A stretch of DNA of 64,000 nucleotides from Reinekea marina (lineage in GTDB: Bacteria > Pseudomonadota > Gammaproteobacteria > Pseudomonadales > Natronospirillaceae), in the NCBI RefSeq assembly GCF_030409715.1, contig NZ_JAUFQI010000001.1, positions 1,859,001-1,923,000 of the forward strand, written 5' to 3'. Numbering within the stretch: the first letter of the stretch is position 1; each line of letters opens with the position of its first letter. The position numbers and the translations under genes are program-made. The notes under the pieces were generated by a model that was not told the DNA's origin, searched no databases, and worked only from the letters and a program-made list of their open reading frames with translations. Positions 25,050-34,806 of the stretch are shown here, piece after piece.

Positions 25050-26200
25050 TGCGACCGCTTTATTTTGATTATGCTGCCACAACACCGGTTGATGACCGTG
25101 TCGCTAAGGCAATGACCGATTGTTTAACCTTTAATGGTAACTTTGCGAACCCGGCCTCCCGTTCACATGCGCTAGGGTGGTTAGCCGAAGAGGCTGTTGA
25201 AGAAGCTCGCAATGATGTTGCAGATCTTCTTGGAGCCGATTCACGAGAGATTGTTTGGACCAGTGGCGCAACTGAAAGTAATAATTTGGCCATAAAAGGT
25301 GTTGCCGATAATTATGCACCGGAAGCGTGTCATATAATTACCACCAGTATCGAGCATAAGGCGGTTATAGACCCTGTTAAACATTTGCACAGTAAAGGGT
25401 ATCAAACCACCTTTGTCGCACCAGGTTCAAACGGACAAGTCTCTGTCGAGAGTATTGCCGCCGAAATCACTGACAAAACTCGGTTGATCTCGGTAATGGC
25501 AGTAAACAATGAAACGGGTGTCATAAACCCTATCGCTGAAATTGGTAAACTGTGCGAACAAAAAGGCATATTTTTTCATGTTGATGCAGCACAAGCTGTC
25601 GGCAAAATAGCCGTAAACGTTGATGAGTGGAAAGTCACGTTATTGTCTTTATCGGCGCATAAATTCTATGGGCCAAAAGGTATTGGTGCTTTATACGTGC
25701 GTCGCCGAAGTCCACTTGAATTGTCTGCACAAATACATGGTGGCGGTCATGAACGTGGTATGCGTTCGGGCACTTTAGCGACCCATCAGATAGTCGGCAT
25801 TGGAACAGCTGCCGCAATTTTAAATGAAGGGTTTAGCGATGAGCACGATCGTATAGAAGCATTAAAAGAGCGTCTATGGAGCGGTATTGAAACGCTCGGC
25901 GATGTAATCATTAATGGCAAAGGTTCACCTATTTCTGCAGGGCATCTGAATGTCTGTTTTAAAGGCTTAGATGGAGAGGCTCTGATGATGGGTGTACGAA
26001 ACTTGGCTATTTCATCTGGATCCGCCTGTACATCAGCAACGGTAGAGCCTTCGTTTGTATTAAAAGCAATGGGCTGTAGCGATGAAGATGCTCACAGCTC
26101 ATTGAGAATTAGCTTGGGTCGTTTCACTACCGAGAGTGATGTCGATCAGGCGATTGCAAGTTTCTCGCAAGCGGTTAACGCCTTGCGATCTGCCAAATAA
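25049..26200 (+). CDS. iscS: Cysteine desulfurase, IscS/NifS class
   Basis: This PLP enzyme (383 residues) takes sulfur from cysteine for iron-sulfur cluster assembly. Visible motifs are YFDYAATTPVD at the start, ATESNNLAIKG, the PLP lysine in LSAHKFYGPKG, and the active-site cysteine loop SSGSACTSA near residue 325. These place it in group I with IscS. It is a little shorter than E. coli IscS (404). It is coupled to iscR and precedes sufB, while SufS is encoded later in the same operon. No iscU, hscA/B or fdx follows. Confidence 0.93.
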   Translation: MRPLYFDYAATTPVDDRVAKAMTDCLTFNGNFANPASRSHALGWLAEEAVEEARNDVADLLGADSREIVWTSGATESNNLAIKGVADNYAPEACHIITTSIEHKAVIDPVKHLHSKGYQTTFVAPGSNGQVSVESIAAEITDKTRLISVMAVNNETGVINPIAEIGKLCEQKGIFFHVDAAQAVGKIAVNVDEWKVTLLSLSAHKFYGPKGIGALYVRRRSPLELSAQIHGGGHERGMRSGTLATHQIVGIGTAAAILNEGFSDEHDRIEALKERLWSGIETLGDVIINGKGSPISAGHLNVCFKGLDGEALMMGVRNLAISSGSACTSATVEPSFVLKAMGCSDEDAHSSLRISLGRFTTESDVDQAIASFSQAVNALRSAK

Positions 26201-26248
26201 ATTTAGTTTAGCGTACGTATTTTGCGCGCAACCTATTAGGGTATCATT

Positions 26249-27688
26249 ATGAGTCAGGAAGTTGAGAAGTATATTAAAACTGAGTACGAGGCTGGGTTTA
26301 TCACTGATGTTGAATCGGCTACGATTCCACCAGGATTAAACGAAGATGTTATTCGGCTAATCTCTGCAAAGAAAAATGAGCCAGAGTGGATGACTGAATG
26401 GCGCTTAAAAGCGTTTCGTGCTTGGGAAGAAATGGAAGAGCCTGACTGGGCGCATGTAAGTTATCCTAAGCCTGATTTTCAATCGCTTTCTTATTATTCT
26501 TCACCAAAAAGTATTGAAGATGCTCGACCAAAATCGTTAGACGATGTTGATCCTGAGCTATTGGCGACATACGAAAAGCTAGGCATTCCGGTTCACGAAC
26601 ACGCTGCATTAGCCGGTGTCGCGGTAGATATGGTATTCGATTCCGTGTCTGTAGGAACCACTTTCCGTAAAAAGCTGGAAGAAGCCGGAATAATTTTCTG
26701 TCCAATTTCAGAGGCTGTTCATGAATACCCAGAGTTAGTGAAAAAATATTTAGGCTCTGTGGTACCGCAAAAAGACAATTACTACGCGGCGCTAAATTCG
26801 GCTGTATTCTCTGATGGTTCATTTGTTTATATTCCTAAAGGCGTTCGTAGCCCTATGGAATTATCGACCTATTTCAGAATTAACGAAGCCAACACGGGGC
26901 AGTTTGAACGTACCTTAATTATTGCCGATGTAGGTAGCCATGTTAGCTACTTAGAAGGATGCACGGCACCAATGCGCGATGAGAACCAACTACACGCTGC
27001 CGTTGTAGAGTTAGTGGTTTTAGATGATGCAGAAGTCAAGTATTCAACTGTGCAAAACTGGTACCCCGGTGATGCTGAAGGTAAAGGCGGCATTTATAAC
27101 TTTGTTACCAAACGTGGAATTGCACACGAGCGCGCTAAAATTTCTTGGACACAAGTTGAAACAGGTTCGGCCGTAACTTGGAAGTATCCATCCTGTGTCT
27201 TAAAAGGCGACGACAGCGTTGGTGAATTTTACTCGGTTGCATTAACCAGTAACATGCAGCAAGCCGATACCGGCACGAAGATGATTCACATCGGAAAAAA
27301 TACGCGCTCTACGATTATATCTAAAGGCATCAGCGCGATGAAAAGTGAAAACACTTATCGCGGCTTAGTCAAAATGAATCCTGGTGCCGTCGGTGCTCGT
27401 AACTTTACTCAGTGTGATTCTTTACTCATTGGTGATCAGTGTGGTGCTCATACGTTTCCTTATATAGAAAGCAAAAACCCAAGTGCCATTGTTGAGCACG
27501 AAGCCACCACCTCCAAAGTGAGCGATGATCAAATGTTTTTGTGCCAGCAACGCGGCATTGACCCTGAAAAAGCAGTCTCAATGATCGTAAATGGTTTTTG
27601 TAAAGAAGTTTTTAAAGAGCTGCCCATGGAGTTTGCCGTTGAAGCTGGCAAATTATTGGAAGTATCGCTCGAAGGCGCAGTCGGCTAA
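26249..27688 (+). CDS. sufB: Fe-S cluster scaffold subunit SufB
   Basis: SufB (479 residues) is the scaffold subunit of the SufBC2D complex on which new clusters are built in the cytoplasm. Family landmarks include [13 protein letters not shown] [46 protein letters not shown] and the C-terminal [35 protein letters not shown]. The length is close to the usual 470-495. It is 48 bp downstream of iscS, and sufC follows after 57 bp. Confidence 0.97.
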   Translation: MSQEVEKYIKTEYEAGFITDVESATIPPGLNEDVIRLISAKKNEPEWMTEWRLKAFRAWEEMEEPDWAHVSYPKPDFQSLSYYSSPKSIEDARPKSLDDVDPELLATYEKLGIPVHEHAALAGVAVDMVFDSVSVGTTFRKKLEEAGIIFCPISEAVHEYPELVKKYLGSVVPQKDNYYAALNSAVFSDGSFVYIPKGVRSPMELSTYFRINEANTGQFERTLIIADVGSHVSYLEGCTAPMRDENQLHAAVVELVVLDDAEVKYSTVQNWYPGDAEGKGGIYNFVTKRGIAHERAKISWTQVETGSAVTWKYPSCVLKGDDSVGEFYSVALTSNMQQADTGTKMIHIGKNTRSTIISKGISAMKSENTYRGLVKMNPGAVGARNFTQCDSLLIGDQCGAHTFPYIESKNPSAIVEHEATTSKVSDDQMFLCQQRGIDPEKAVSMIVNGFCKEVFKELPMEFAVEAGKLLEVSLEGAVG

Positions 27689-27745
27689 ACCCGGCCCTTG
27701 TTGAAACGAAGAATTTAAAACGAATTGTGAAAAGGTTGATAGTCG

Positions 27746-28495
27746 ATGTTAAGTATTAAGAATTTAGCCGCCAAAGTTGAAGAAAAAGACATTCTTAAAG
27801 GCTTGTCTATTGAAGTTAAGCCAGGCGAAGTGCATGCCATTATGGGGCCAAACGGTGCCGGTAAAAGTACCTTAGGTAATGTGTTGGCGGGTCGTGAAGG
27901 TTATGAAGTGACCGGCGGAAGTATTGAGTTTTTAGGCGAAAATATTCTAGATTTCGAAGCACATGAGCGTGCTTGCAAAGGCGTATTCTTAGCATTTCAA
28001 TACCCAGTTGAAATTCCCGGCGTTTCAAACATGGAATTTTTAAAAGCATCGGTAGATGCCGTGCGAGAATCTCGTGGGTTAGAACCTTATAGCTCGGTTG
28101 AATTTATTAAGTTGGCGCGTGAAAAGAGTAAGGCCGTTGACCTTCCAGCCGACTTTTTAAAACGTGGCGTGAATGAAGGCTTTTCTGGCGGTGAGAAAAA
28201 GCGTAACGAATTAATGCAAATGATGTTGCTTGAACCAACCTTATGTATTTTAGATGAAACCGATTCTGGTTTAGATATTGATGCCCTGCAGGTTGTCGCT
28301 GATGGTGTCAATAAACTGCGCGATCCTAATCGTTCTTTTATCGTGGTGACGCATTATCAGCGTTTACTTGATTACATTGTTCCTGATTTTGTTCATGTAT
28401 TGGCCGATGGAAAGATTGTTAAGTCCGGTGGTAAAGAGCTAGCACTTGAACTCGAAAAAGAAGGCTACGGTTGGATCGAGAAGGAGACAGTATAA
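27746..28495 (+). CDS. sufC: Suf complex ATPase SufC
   Basis: SufC (249 residues) is the ABC-type ATPase of SufBC2D and powers the conformational change needed for cluster assembly. The Walker A motif is GPNGAGKST, the signature region is NEGFSGGEKKRNE, and Walker B is LCILDETDSGLDIDA. The TDSGLDID variant is the SufC hallmark. The sufD start follows the stop codon with no gap, so translation is coupled. Confidence 0.97.
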   Translation: MLSIKNLAAKVEEKDILKGLSIEVKPGEVHAIMGPNGAGKSTLGNVLAGREGYEVTGGSIEFLGENILDFEAHERACKGVFLAFQYPVEIPGVSNMEFLKASVDAVRESRGLEPYSSVEFIKLAREKSKAVDLPADFLKRGVNEGFSGGEKKRNELMQMMLLEPTLCILDETDSGLDIDALQVVADGVNKLRDPNRSFIVVTHYQRLLDYIVPDFVHVLADGKIVKSGGKELALELEKEGYGWIEKETV

Positions 28496-29773
28496 GTGAG
28501 CAATCAACTTAACGTCGCTGCCGCAGCCGCGCAAGTTGCCAATGACAACAGCTATGCGAAAAGCTGGTCGCAATCGGCCGGTGAACGATTTGCGCTGCAG
28601 CCTTTGCCAACGCGAAAAACCGAACATTGGAAGTACACGCCGTTAAAATCGTTACTTGATGCTACATGGTCAAATGCTGTCAGCAGCACTAAAGCTAGCG
28701 GTGTAGCATTTGATGATTTTAACGAAGTGACTCTGACTATTGAAAATGGACAGCTAGTCGATACGCCAACTTTGCCGGAAGGTATAGTGCTTAAAAAATT
28801 ATCGCAATGCGATGAAGCACAAACGGCGGAATTTATCGAGAAAGTTCAGGCTCAACAGACCGATTTTATCTTTGATTCGCTTAATGCCGCCAAGTTAGAT
28901 GAAGGTTACTGGATTGTTGTTGAAGAAAATGCTCAGGTTGCTTCGCCTATCCATTTAAACTTTGTGAGCCATGGCGAGCATGTTATGGTGAATACCCAAG
29001 TACTGGTTGAAGCCAAACGCTCCTCTAACGCAGTGGTTGTTGAAACATTTACACATGATTCAGGTTCGGCATTTGTGAATCCAAACACTACCTTGTATGT
29101 AAATGAAAATGCGCAATTAACGCATTACCATTTATTGCTTGAAGAAGGTGATATTCGGCACATAGGGCGAGTAGCGGCTGTTTTAGAACGCAGCGCTAAG
29201 CTGTATTCATTTCATATGGCCGTTGGCGGTGTATTGAAACGAAAGGACATCGTTGTTCGGCATTGTGGCGAAGGCGGTGAGCTCACGTTAAATGGTGTGT
29301 ACTTACCTAAAGGTAAAGAGCACATTGATTATCACACCATCTTAGAGCATGAAGTTGCCCATTGTACGAGCCAAGAGGTCTTTCGTGGCATCATCGGTGA
29401 TTCTGCAACGGCCGTTTTTAATGGTCGAATTCATATTCATAAAGACGCGCAAAAATCGTTGGCAGAATTAAACAACCGAAACCTGTTATTGAATGACAAA
29501 GCAACCATCTATACAAAGCCTGAGCTTGAAATTTATGCAGACGATGTAAAGTGCGCTCACGGTGCTACGATTGCCCAGTTAGATGACAAGGAGCTTTTTT
29601 ACTTTCAAGCTCGTGGTATTTCTAAGGCAGAAGCTGAAGTTATGTTGAGTTTCGGTTTTATCAATGAGCTTTTAGATGCGTTACCTCATGAGCCAGTGCA
29701 ATTATTATTGCGCCCATTGTTAGCGCAAGTATTTGCAAGCAAGTCAGCGGAGCTCACGAGGCACTTGGTATGA
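28496..29773 (+). CDS. sufD: Fe-S cluster assembly protein SufD
   Basis: SufD (425 residues) pairs with SufB in the SufBC2D scaffold. The family core is seen as VYLPKGKEHIDYHTILEHEVAHCTSQEVFRGI and IHIHKDAQKS, followed by ELEIYADDVKCAHGAT and FYFQARGISKAEAEVMLSFGF. The start is a GTG directly after the sufC stop; an A/G-rich tract at the end of sufC (AAGGAGACAG) provides the ribosome site. The last codons overlap the first of sufS by four bases (ATGA). Confidence 0.96.
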   Translation: MSNQLNVAAAAAQVANDNSYAKSWSQSAGERFALQPLPTRKTEHWKYTPLKSLLDATWSNAVSSTKASGVAFDDFNEVTLTIENGQLVDTPTLPEGIVLKKLSQCDEAQTAEFIEKVQAQQTDFIFDSLNAAKLDEGYWIVVEENAQVASPIHLNFVSHGEHVMVNTQVLVEAKRSSNAVVVETFTHDSGSAFVNPNTTLYVNENAQLTHYHLLLEEGDIRHIGRVAAVLERSAKLYSFHMAVGGVLKRKDIVVRHCGEGGELTLNGVYLPKGKEHIDYHTILEHEVAHCTSQEVFRGIIGDSATAVFNGRIHIHKDAQKSLAELNNRNLLLNDKATIYTKPELEIYADDVKCAHGATIAQLDDKELFYFQARGISKAEAEVMLSFGFINELLDALPHEPVQLLLRPLLAQVFASKSAELTRHLV

Positions 29774-30987
29774 GTTTTGATGTCGATGCGATAAAAGCTG
29801 ACTTTCCAATTTTAGCGCAAGAAGTAAATGGTAAGCCTTTGGTTTATTTAGATAATGGCGCTACGACTCAAAAGCCTAATGCTGTAATCGACGCGATCAC
29901 GCATTTTTATAAAACTGACAACAGTAACGTACATCGAGGTGCTCATACGCTGAGTGATCGATCTACGTTAAGTTTTGAAAAAGCCCGTTCTACCGTTCAG
30001 ACTTTTCTAAATGCCGAGCAGTCGTGTGAAATCATTTGGACTAAAGGAACAACAGAAGCCGTAAACTTAGTTGCATTTAGCTGGGGGTTGCAAAACCTGA
30101 AGCAGGGCGATCAAGTGTTGGTTTCTTACATGGAACACCACGCTAATATTGTTCCTTGGCAAATGGTGTGTGAGAAAACAGGTGCGCAGCTGGTAGCGAT
30201 GCCGGTAACCGATTTAGGCGACATAGACTTAAATCAATTAGACGCACTCCTAACGGAAAAAGTTAAGTTTGTTTCAGTGGGGCATGTATCGAATGCGCTA
30301 GGAACAGTTAACCCCGTTGCTGATATTATTCAAAAAGCACATAAGATTGGCGCGAAGGTACTAGTAGACGGTGCTCAGGCGGTTGCTCATTGGCCTATCG
30401 ATGTTCAAGCGCTTGATTGTGATTTTTATGCCTTTTCTGGACATAAACTTTATGGCCCGACGGGCATCGGTGTTTTGTATGGGAAAGCAGATTTGCTCAA
30501 TAGCATGACACCTTTTATGGGTGGCGGTGAAATGATCGAGTCGGTCACTTTTGAAAAGACAACATACAACACGCTGCCATTTAAATTTGAACCCGGCACC
30601 CCAAACATAGCAGGAGCCATCGGTTTAAGTGCAGCTATTGAATACCTTAATAGCCTTGATCGAGATGCCGTTTTAAAGCATGAAGAAGCCGTGTTGAATT
30701 ATGCCGTCAGCAAAGCTAAGCAAACTGATGGATTAAAACTTGTCGGTGATGCTAGTCATCGAGCTGGTGTTTTAAGCTTTGTCATTGAAGGTACGCACCC
30801 AAACGATATCGGTACTTTGTTAGATCAACAAGGAGTCGCTGTTCGTACAGGCAGTCATTGCGCCATGCCAATTATGGAACGTATGGGTGTTCAAGGTACG
30901 GTTCGGGCGAGTTTTGCTATGTATAATAGTAAAGACGATGTTGATGCATTGTTTAATGCTATTGAAAAAATTCGAATGTTTTTTTAA
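29770..30987 (+). CDS. sufS: Cysteine desulfurase SufS
   Basis: SufS (405 residues) is the group II cysteine desulfurase that feeds sulfur to SufBCD through SufE. The N-terminus has VYLDNGATTQKP, the PLP lysine lies in FSGHKLYGPTGIG, and the active-site cysteine is in RTGSHCAMP near residue 362. The length matches E. coli SufS (406). It overlaps sufD by four bases. Its partner sufE is present three genes downstream. Confidence 0.97.
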   Translation: MSFDVDAIKADFPILAQEVNGKPLVYLDNGATTQKPNAVIDAITHFYKTDNSNVHRGAHTLSDRSTLSFEKARSTVQTFLNAEQSCEIIWTKGTTEAVNLVAFSWGLQNLKQGDQVLVSYMEHHANIVPWQMVCEKTGAQLVAMPVTDLGDIDLNQLDALLTEKVKFVSVGHVSNALGTVNPVADIIQKAHKIGAKVLVDGAQAVAHWPIDVQALDCDFYAFSGHKLYGPTGIGVLYGKADLLNSMTPFMGGGEMIESVTFEKTTYNTLPFKFEPGTPNIAGAIGLSAAIEYLNSLDRDAVLKHEEAVLNYAVSKAKQTDGLKLVGDASHRAGVLSFVIEGTHPNDIGTLLDQQGVAVRTGSHCAMPIMERMGVQGTVRASFAMYNSKDDVDALFNAIEKIRMFF

Positions 30988-31053
30988 TTCGCATTCACCA
31001 TTTTATATTTCAGGGCTGAGTATGGTCAGCTCTGAATGGAAGGAGGATTCAAT

Positions 31054-31428
31054 ATGACTGTTCAATCTTTTGATCCCAATAGTACAGCGGCCCCTAAAAT
31101 CACCTTGACAGATAAGGCGAAGGCGCACTTTGATCGACAATTAGCGAATTCAGAGGCACAAGGCGTTCGGCTATTTATCGAAGAGAGTGGATGCTCTGGG
31201 TATATGTACCGAGTCGATTTGGTGCAAAACGCAAATGAAACCGATGTTAAGGTAGAAATAGATACGCCTTGGCCGCTTTATATTGCACAAGACGCTATTG
31301 CCATTTTACAAGGTACCGAAATAGATTTTAAGCGAGACGGTTTAAATGAAATGGTGAAGTTTAATAACCCAAATGTAACAGCAGAATGCGGTTGCGGTGA
31401 GAGTTTTGTCGTGGAGGGTCAGAGTTAA
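31054..31428 (+). CDS. sufA: A-type Fe-S carrier SufA/IscA-like
   Basis: This 124-residue A-type carrier probably receives a cluster from SufBCD and delivers it to target proteins. The three conserved cysteines are present: one in EESGCSGYMY and two in the C-terminal ECGCGESF. I moved the start from an ATG at 31036 to 31054 because AAGGAGG lies at the right distance before the latter. The stop overlaps the next start (TAATG). SufA, IscA and ErpA cannot be fully separated on sequence alone; the name follows the operon. Confidence 0.9.
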   Translation: MTVQSFDPNSTAAPKITLTDKAKAHFDRQLANSEAQGVRLFIEESGCSGYMYRVDLVQNANETDVKVEIDTPWPLYIAQDAIAILQGTEIDFKRDGLNEMVKFNNPNVTAECGCGESFVVEGQS

Positions 31429-31955
31429 TGGAACGCCGCATGGTTGTAACGCAGCGCGAAGTCAACGCTCGGCTAGTACCGGTTGGAACGCCTATTACCA
31501 TCCCTTCAGATACCTTTGTAACTTTAACTCAATCGTTGGGTGGCAACTATACAGTGGTGCATAATGGTAATATGGCCAGGATTGATGGTACGGACGCAGA
31601 CGCGTTAGGGTTTGAGCCTCAAACTTTTGAATTTGAAGCACCTGCAAACGGTGAGGTATCAACCGACCAAATTTGGGAAGTGTTAGATACGGTGTTTGAC
31701 CCTGAAATACCGGTCAGTATTGTGGCGTTGGGGTTGGTGTACGATGTCACAGTTTCAGATCAAAAGGTCAGTATAACTATGACCTTAACAGCGCCTGGCT
31801 GTGGAATGGGACCCGTTTTAGTAGATGATGTTAAATATCGAGTGGCAAAAGTGCCTAATGTGAATGAAATATCTGTTGAGTTGGTGTTTGATCCGCCGTG
31901 GTCTCGAGATCGGATGAGCGAAGAAGCTCAACTTGAAACGGGAATGTTTTTTTAA
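31428..31955 (+). CDS. sufT: SufT-like MIP18/DUF59 family Fe-S assembly protein
   Basis: This 175-residue protein has a C-terminal MIP18 (DUF59) domain from about residue 80. Its hallmarks are the segment FDPEIPVSIVALGLVYDV and the conserved cysteine in LTAPGCGMGP. The N-terminal 75 residues (ARLVPVGTPITIPSDTFVTLTQSLGGNYTV) are the extension typical of proteins named SufT. Members help mature iron-sulfur proteins; the exact step is not settled. It is coupled to sufA and lies 23 bp before sufE. Confidence 0.9.
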   Translation: MERRMVVTQREVNARLVPVGTPITIPSDTFVTLTQSLGGNYTVVHNGNMARIDGTDADALGFEPQTFEFEAPANGEVSTDQIWEVLDTVFDPEIPVSIVALGLVYDVTVSDQKVSITMTLTAPGCGMGPVLVDDVKYRVAKVPNVNEISVELVFDPPWSRDRMSEEAQLETGMFF

Positions 31956-31978
31956 AAAATTAATCTTTAAGGTGCTAA

Positions 31979-32401
31979 ATGAGCCAGATTTTGGGTGTAG
32001 ATACCACTGCTGACGATATCATTGAGACATTATCATTTTTTGATAGCTGGGAAGATCGCTACAAATATATTATTGATTTAGGTAAAGAGTTGCCTAAGTT
32101 AGATGAAGCGAATAAGGTAGAAGACTATATTGTGAAAGGCTGTCAAAGCCAGGTTTGGCTAGTTCCTAATAAGCAAGGTGACCGCTTTTTCTTTGAAGTA
32201 GATTCAGACGCCCATATAGTAAAAGGGCTCTTAGCCGTTGTTTTAGCTGCTTTTAATGGAAAAACAGCCGAATCAATCCTAAACTTCGATGTAGACAGCT
32301 ATTTCGGGCAGCTAGATCTAGAGCGGCATTTAAGCCCCACCCGTGGTAACGGGCTTCGAGCAATGGTCCAGCGTATACGAGATTGTGCTGAAAATTGTTG
32401 A
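31979..32401 (+). CDS. sufE: Sulfur acceptor protein SufE
   Basis: SufE (140 residues) accepts persulfide sulfur from SufS and passes it to SufB. The fold markers are SWEDRYKYIIDLGKELPKL and the active-site cysteine in VKGCQSQVWL near residue 51. The length is normal. It is the last clear gene of the iscR operon; the next gene starts 28 bp later but is not related to clusters. Confidence 0.95.
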   Translation: MSQILGVDTTADDIIETLSFFDSWEDRYKYIIDLGKELPKLDEANKVEDYIVKGCQSQVWLVPNKQGDRFFFEVDSDAHIVKGLLAVVLAAFNGKTAESILNFDVDSYFGQLDLERHLSPTRGNGLRAMVQRIRDCAENC

Positions 32402-32429
32402 GATATTGAATTATTGAAAAAGGTTATAT

Positions 32430-33986
32430 GTGACGTTAACGCCCCTTAAACTGACCATCATAAACTTAGTCGTAATGCTTGGTGTTGCTACAGTTTTCTA
32501 TTTAAGTGGCATACAGGATATAACGTTATTGCTAATGCTACTGCCTGTCCTTGTTGTAGGTGAGCTAGCACGGCAGTGGAATAAAGCGAATCAACGCAAA
32601 TACAACGCCCTTCAAAGTGAATTAATTCAAACTCGATCAGAAGTAACTTCCATTCGGCAATCGGTAAACCAAGACGCGCTAACAGGCCTGCACAGCTTGT
32701 CGTTTATAAAAGAGCGCCTGACTAAGCGATTGGCTGTTTCTAAATCCCGCCACAGTAAATGCGCTGTGCTTTATATAGATCTTGATTTCTTTAAAGAAAT
32801 TAATGATGCACTAGGGCATGAGCTAGGAAATCAGCTATTGGTTTCTGTTGGGCACCGATTAAAAGGCCTTGTAAAGAAAGACGACTTACTCGGCTACATC
32901 CGTGGTGATGAGTTTATCGTTATTTTGCAAGAAATTGCCGACCCGATGGCTGCAGAGTTGGTGGCCAGGCGCATCCAAAATAGCATGTCGCAACCCTTTG
33001 AAATAGTCGATCATTCACTCACCGTTTCTACCAGTATTGGTATATCTATCGGCTTGAACGATGGGGTTGAGGGCGATGATTTAATTCAAAAAGCTGAGCG
33101 TGCCGTTATTCAAAGCAAGGCCAATGGGCGTAAAAGTTATACATTTTATAGTCAGGCGCTGAATCTTGTCGCGAAAGAGCGTTTAAAAATCGACCAAAAT
33201 CTTCGAGGAGCCTTACAACGCGGAGAGTTTAGAATTGTTTATCAAGTCATTGTTGATGAGAAAAGCCGCAGCGTTAAAGGGTTTGAGGCTCTCATTCGTT
33301 GGCATAATGCTGAATTGGGAGAGGTTTCGCCGGCTGAGTTTATTCCTGTGGCTGAGCAGATTGGCCTAATAACAGAAATAGGCACTTGGGTGATGCGAGA
33401 GTCTTTATTGCAGTTGCAGCAGTGGCAGGGCCGGTACGGTAAAGCTCTGTTGATGTCGGTTAATGTGTCGCCAAGGCAATTCCAAGATGAATCTATTTTG
33501 CCCGCCGTAAAAACCATTCTCAAGCAGGCGGGTATTGCTTCCAGTGCCTTGCAAATAGAAGTGACAGAAGGGCTGTTCTTGTCGGCTTCAGATAACGTGA
33601 TGTCTACAGTTGAAGCATTAAAATCGGCCGGCGTAAAATTAGCGTTGGATGATTTTGGTACAGGCTATTCATCATTGTCTTATCTAAATACTTTGCCTTT
33701 TGATGTACTTAAAATTGACAAATGTTTTGTTGATGGCATGCATACCAGTGAATCCGATCTCAATATGATCAAATCAATTATTTCAATTGCCCATGGTCTT
33801 AAAATGGTCACTGTTGTAGAAGGCGTAGAAACCGCCCAGCAAGCCCATATGCTACGTGAATTAGGCGCTGACTCCATTCAAGGCTTCTATTATTCGAAGC
33901 CGCTCTCCGCAAAAGAAGCGGAAATGCGCTTTTTAGCAAAAGACTCAATCACCTCGCTGGATGAGTCAATCTGGGATAATCTTTGA
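32430..33986 (+). CDS. Membrane GGDEF-EAL protein, degenerate GGDEF
   Basis: This 518-residue protein probably degrades cyclic di-GMP at the inner membrane. Two hydrophobic segments lie in residues 8-50. The GGDEF domain (about 75-235) has LTGLHSL and YIDLDFFKEINDALGHELGN, but its signature reads RGDEF and the I-site arginine is lysine. The EAL domain (about 250-500) looks complete: EALIRW, NVSPRQF, EVTEG, DDFGTGYSS, KIDK, EGVE and QGFYYSKP. The start is GTG with AAGG upstream. By inference it is mainly a phosphodiesterase with a regulatory GGDEF domain. Confidence 0.9.
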   Translation: MTLTPLKLTIINLVVMLGVATVFYLSGIQDITLLLMLLPVLVVGELARQWNKANQRKYNALQSELIQTRSEVTSIRQSVNQDALTGLHSLSFIKERLTKRLAVSKSRHSKCAVLYIDLDFFKEINDALGHELGNQLLVSVGHRLKGLVKKDDLLGYIRGDEFIVILQEIADPMAAELVARRIQNSMSQPFEIVDHSLTVSTSIGISIGLNDGVEGDDLIQKAERAVIQSKANGRKSYTFYSQALNLVAKERLKIDQNLRGALQRGEFRIVYQVIVDEKSRSVKGFEALIRWHNAELGEVSPAEFIPVAEQIGLITEIGTWVMRESLLQLQQWQGRYGKALLMSVNVSPRQFQDESILPAVKTILKQAGIASSALQIEVTEGLFLSASDNVMSTVEALKSAGVKLALDDFGTGYSSLSYLNTLPFDVLKIDKCFVDGMHTSESDLNMIKSIISIAHGLKMVTVVEGVETAQQAHMLRELGADSIQGFYYSKPLSAKEAEMRFLAKDSITSLDESIWDNL

Positions 33987-33990
33987 GGGT

Positions 33991-34157
33991 GTTTTAGGCT
34001 TAGAGCTTCAAGCGACGAGTTTGAAAAACTACCAACAACTTCTATCAATGACCCTCATTAATACACCGTCTAACTCGGTAAACTAATTGCTCAAACTAAG
34101 CCGATAAAACCATTCCTGTTTCTTTTGTATGCAGCCCACAGCCTGTAGCTCAAAACC
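33991..34157. repeat. Diverged heptamer-type inverted arms
   Basis: The left arm begins GTTTTAGGCTTAGAGCTTC at 33991. The right arm (34131-34157) reads GCAGCCCACAGCC and ends CTCAAAACC, its degenerate inverse. The rest of the 252-bp spacer before ndk holds the promoter and no gene. Confidence 0.5.
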
Positions 34158-34168
34158 GCTTTTTAACC

Positions 34169-34197
34169 TTTCATTCAAATCATTAACCCCGTATAAT
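34169..34197 (+). promoter_or_regulatory. Probable sigma-70 promoter of ndk
   Basis: A perfect TATAAT at 34192-34197 has a weak TTTCAT at 17-bp spacing upstream. It lies about 40 bp before the ndk start. Confidence 0.5.
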
Positions 34198-34238
34198 CCG
34201 CCGCCGTCCACACACTATTAACTTTCGGAGAGTGCCTA

Positions 34239-34664
34239 ATGGCGATCGAACGTACTTTTTCTATTATCAAGCCAGATGCCGTTGCTAAAAATGCAATTGG
34301 TGCAATTTACGCTCGTTTTGAAGCTGCAAACTTAAAAATTGTTGCTTCTAAAATGATTCATATGTCTAAAGAGCAAGCAGAAGGTTTTTATGCTGAGCAT
34401 AAAGAGCGTCCTTTCTTTGCTGCGCTTGTTGAGTTCATGACGTCTGGTCCTGTTACTGTTCAGGTTTTAGAAGGCGAAAACGCGATCGTTAAAAACCGTG
34501 AAATCATGGGTGCAACTAACCCAGCTGAAGCGGCTGCAGGCACTTTGCGTCATGACTTCGCAGAAAGCATCGATGCTAACGCTGTTCATGGTTCAGATGC
34601 TCCGGCTTCTGCAGCGCGTGAAATTGCATATTTCTTCGAAGATAGCGAAATCTTTTCTCGTTAA
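34239..34664 (+). CDS. ndk: Nucleoside diphosphate kinase
   Basis: Ndk (141 residues) balances nucleoside triphosphate pools by phosphate transfer through an active-site histidine. The family start [17 protein letters not shown] and the active-site segment [17 protein letters not shown] (His near 117) are present. The length is typical. A stem-loop lies downstream and rlmN follows 142 bp later, the common gammaproteobacterial order. Confidence 0.97.
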   Translation: MAIERTFSIIKPDAVAKNAIGAIYARFEAANLKIVASKMIHMSKEQAEGFYAEHKERPFFAALVEFMTSGPVTVQVLEGENAIVKNREIMGATNPAEAAAGTLRHDFAESIDANAVHGSDAPASAAREIAYFFEDSEIFSR

Positions 34665-34729
34665 TTTGAAAAAATAGCGACAAAATCGCAGTTGTTTGGC
34701 CGACTTTTCGATAGAATAGACGGCCCGTT

Positions 34730-34761
34730 AAAAGGGAGCCCAGAGTACTGGTCTCCCTTTT
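34730..34761 (+). terminator. Probable terminator after ndk
   Basis: AAAAGGGAG pairs with CTCCCTTTT around a 14-nt loop. A second T stretch follows shortly after. Confidence 0.65.
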
Positions 34762-34806
34762 AAGTTTTCAGGTATATAAGTCTTACAGTGATAAAAAGGG
34801 TAGTTC

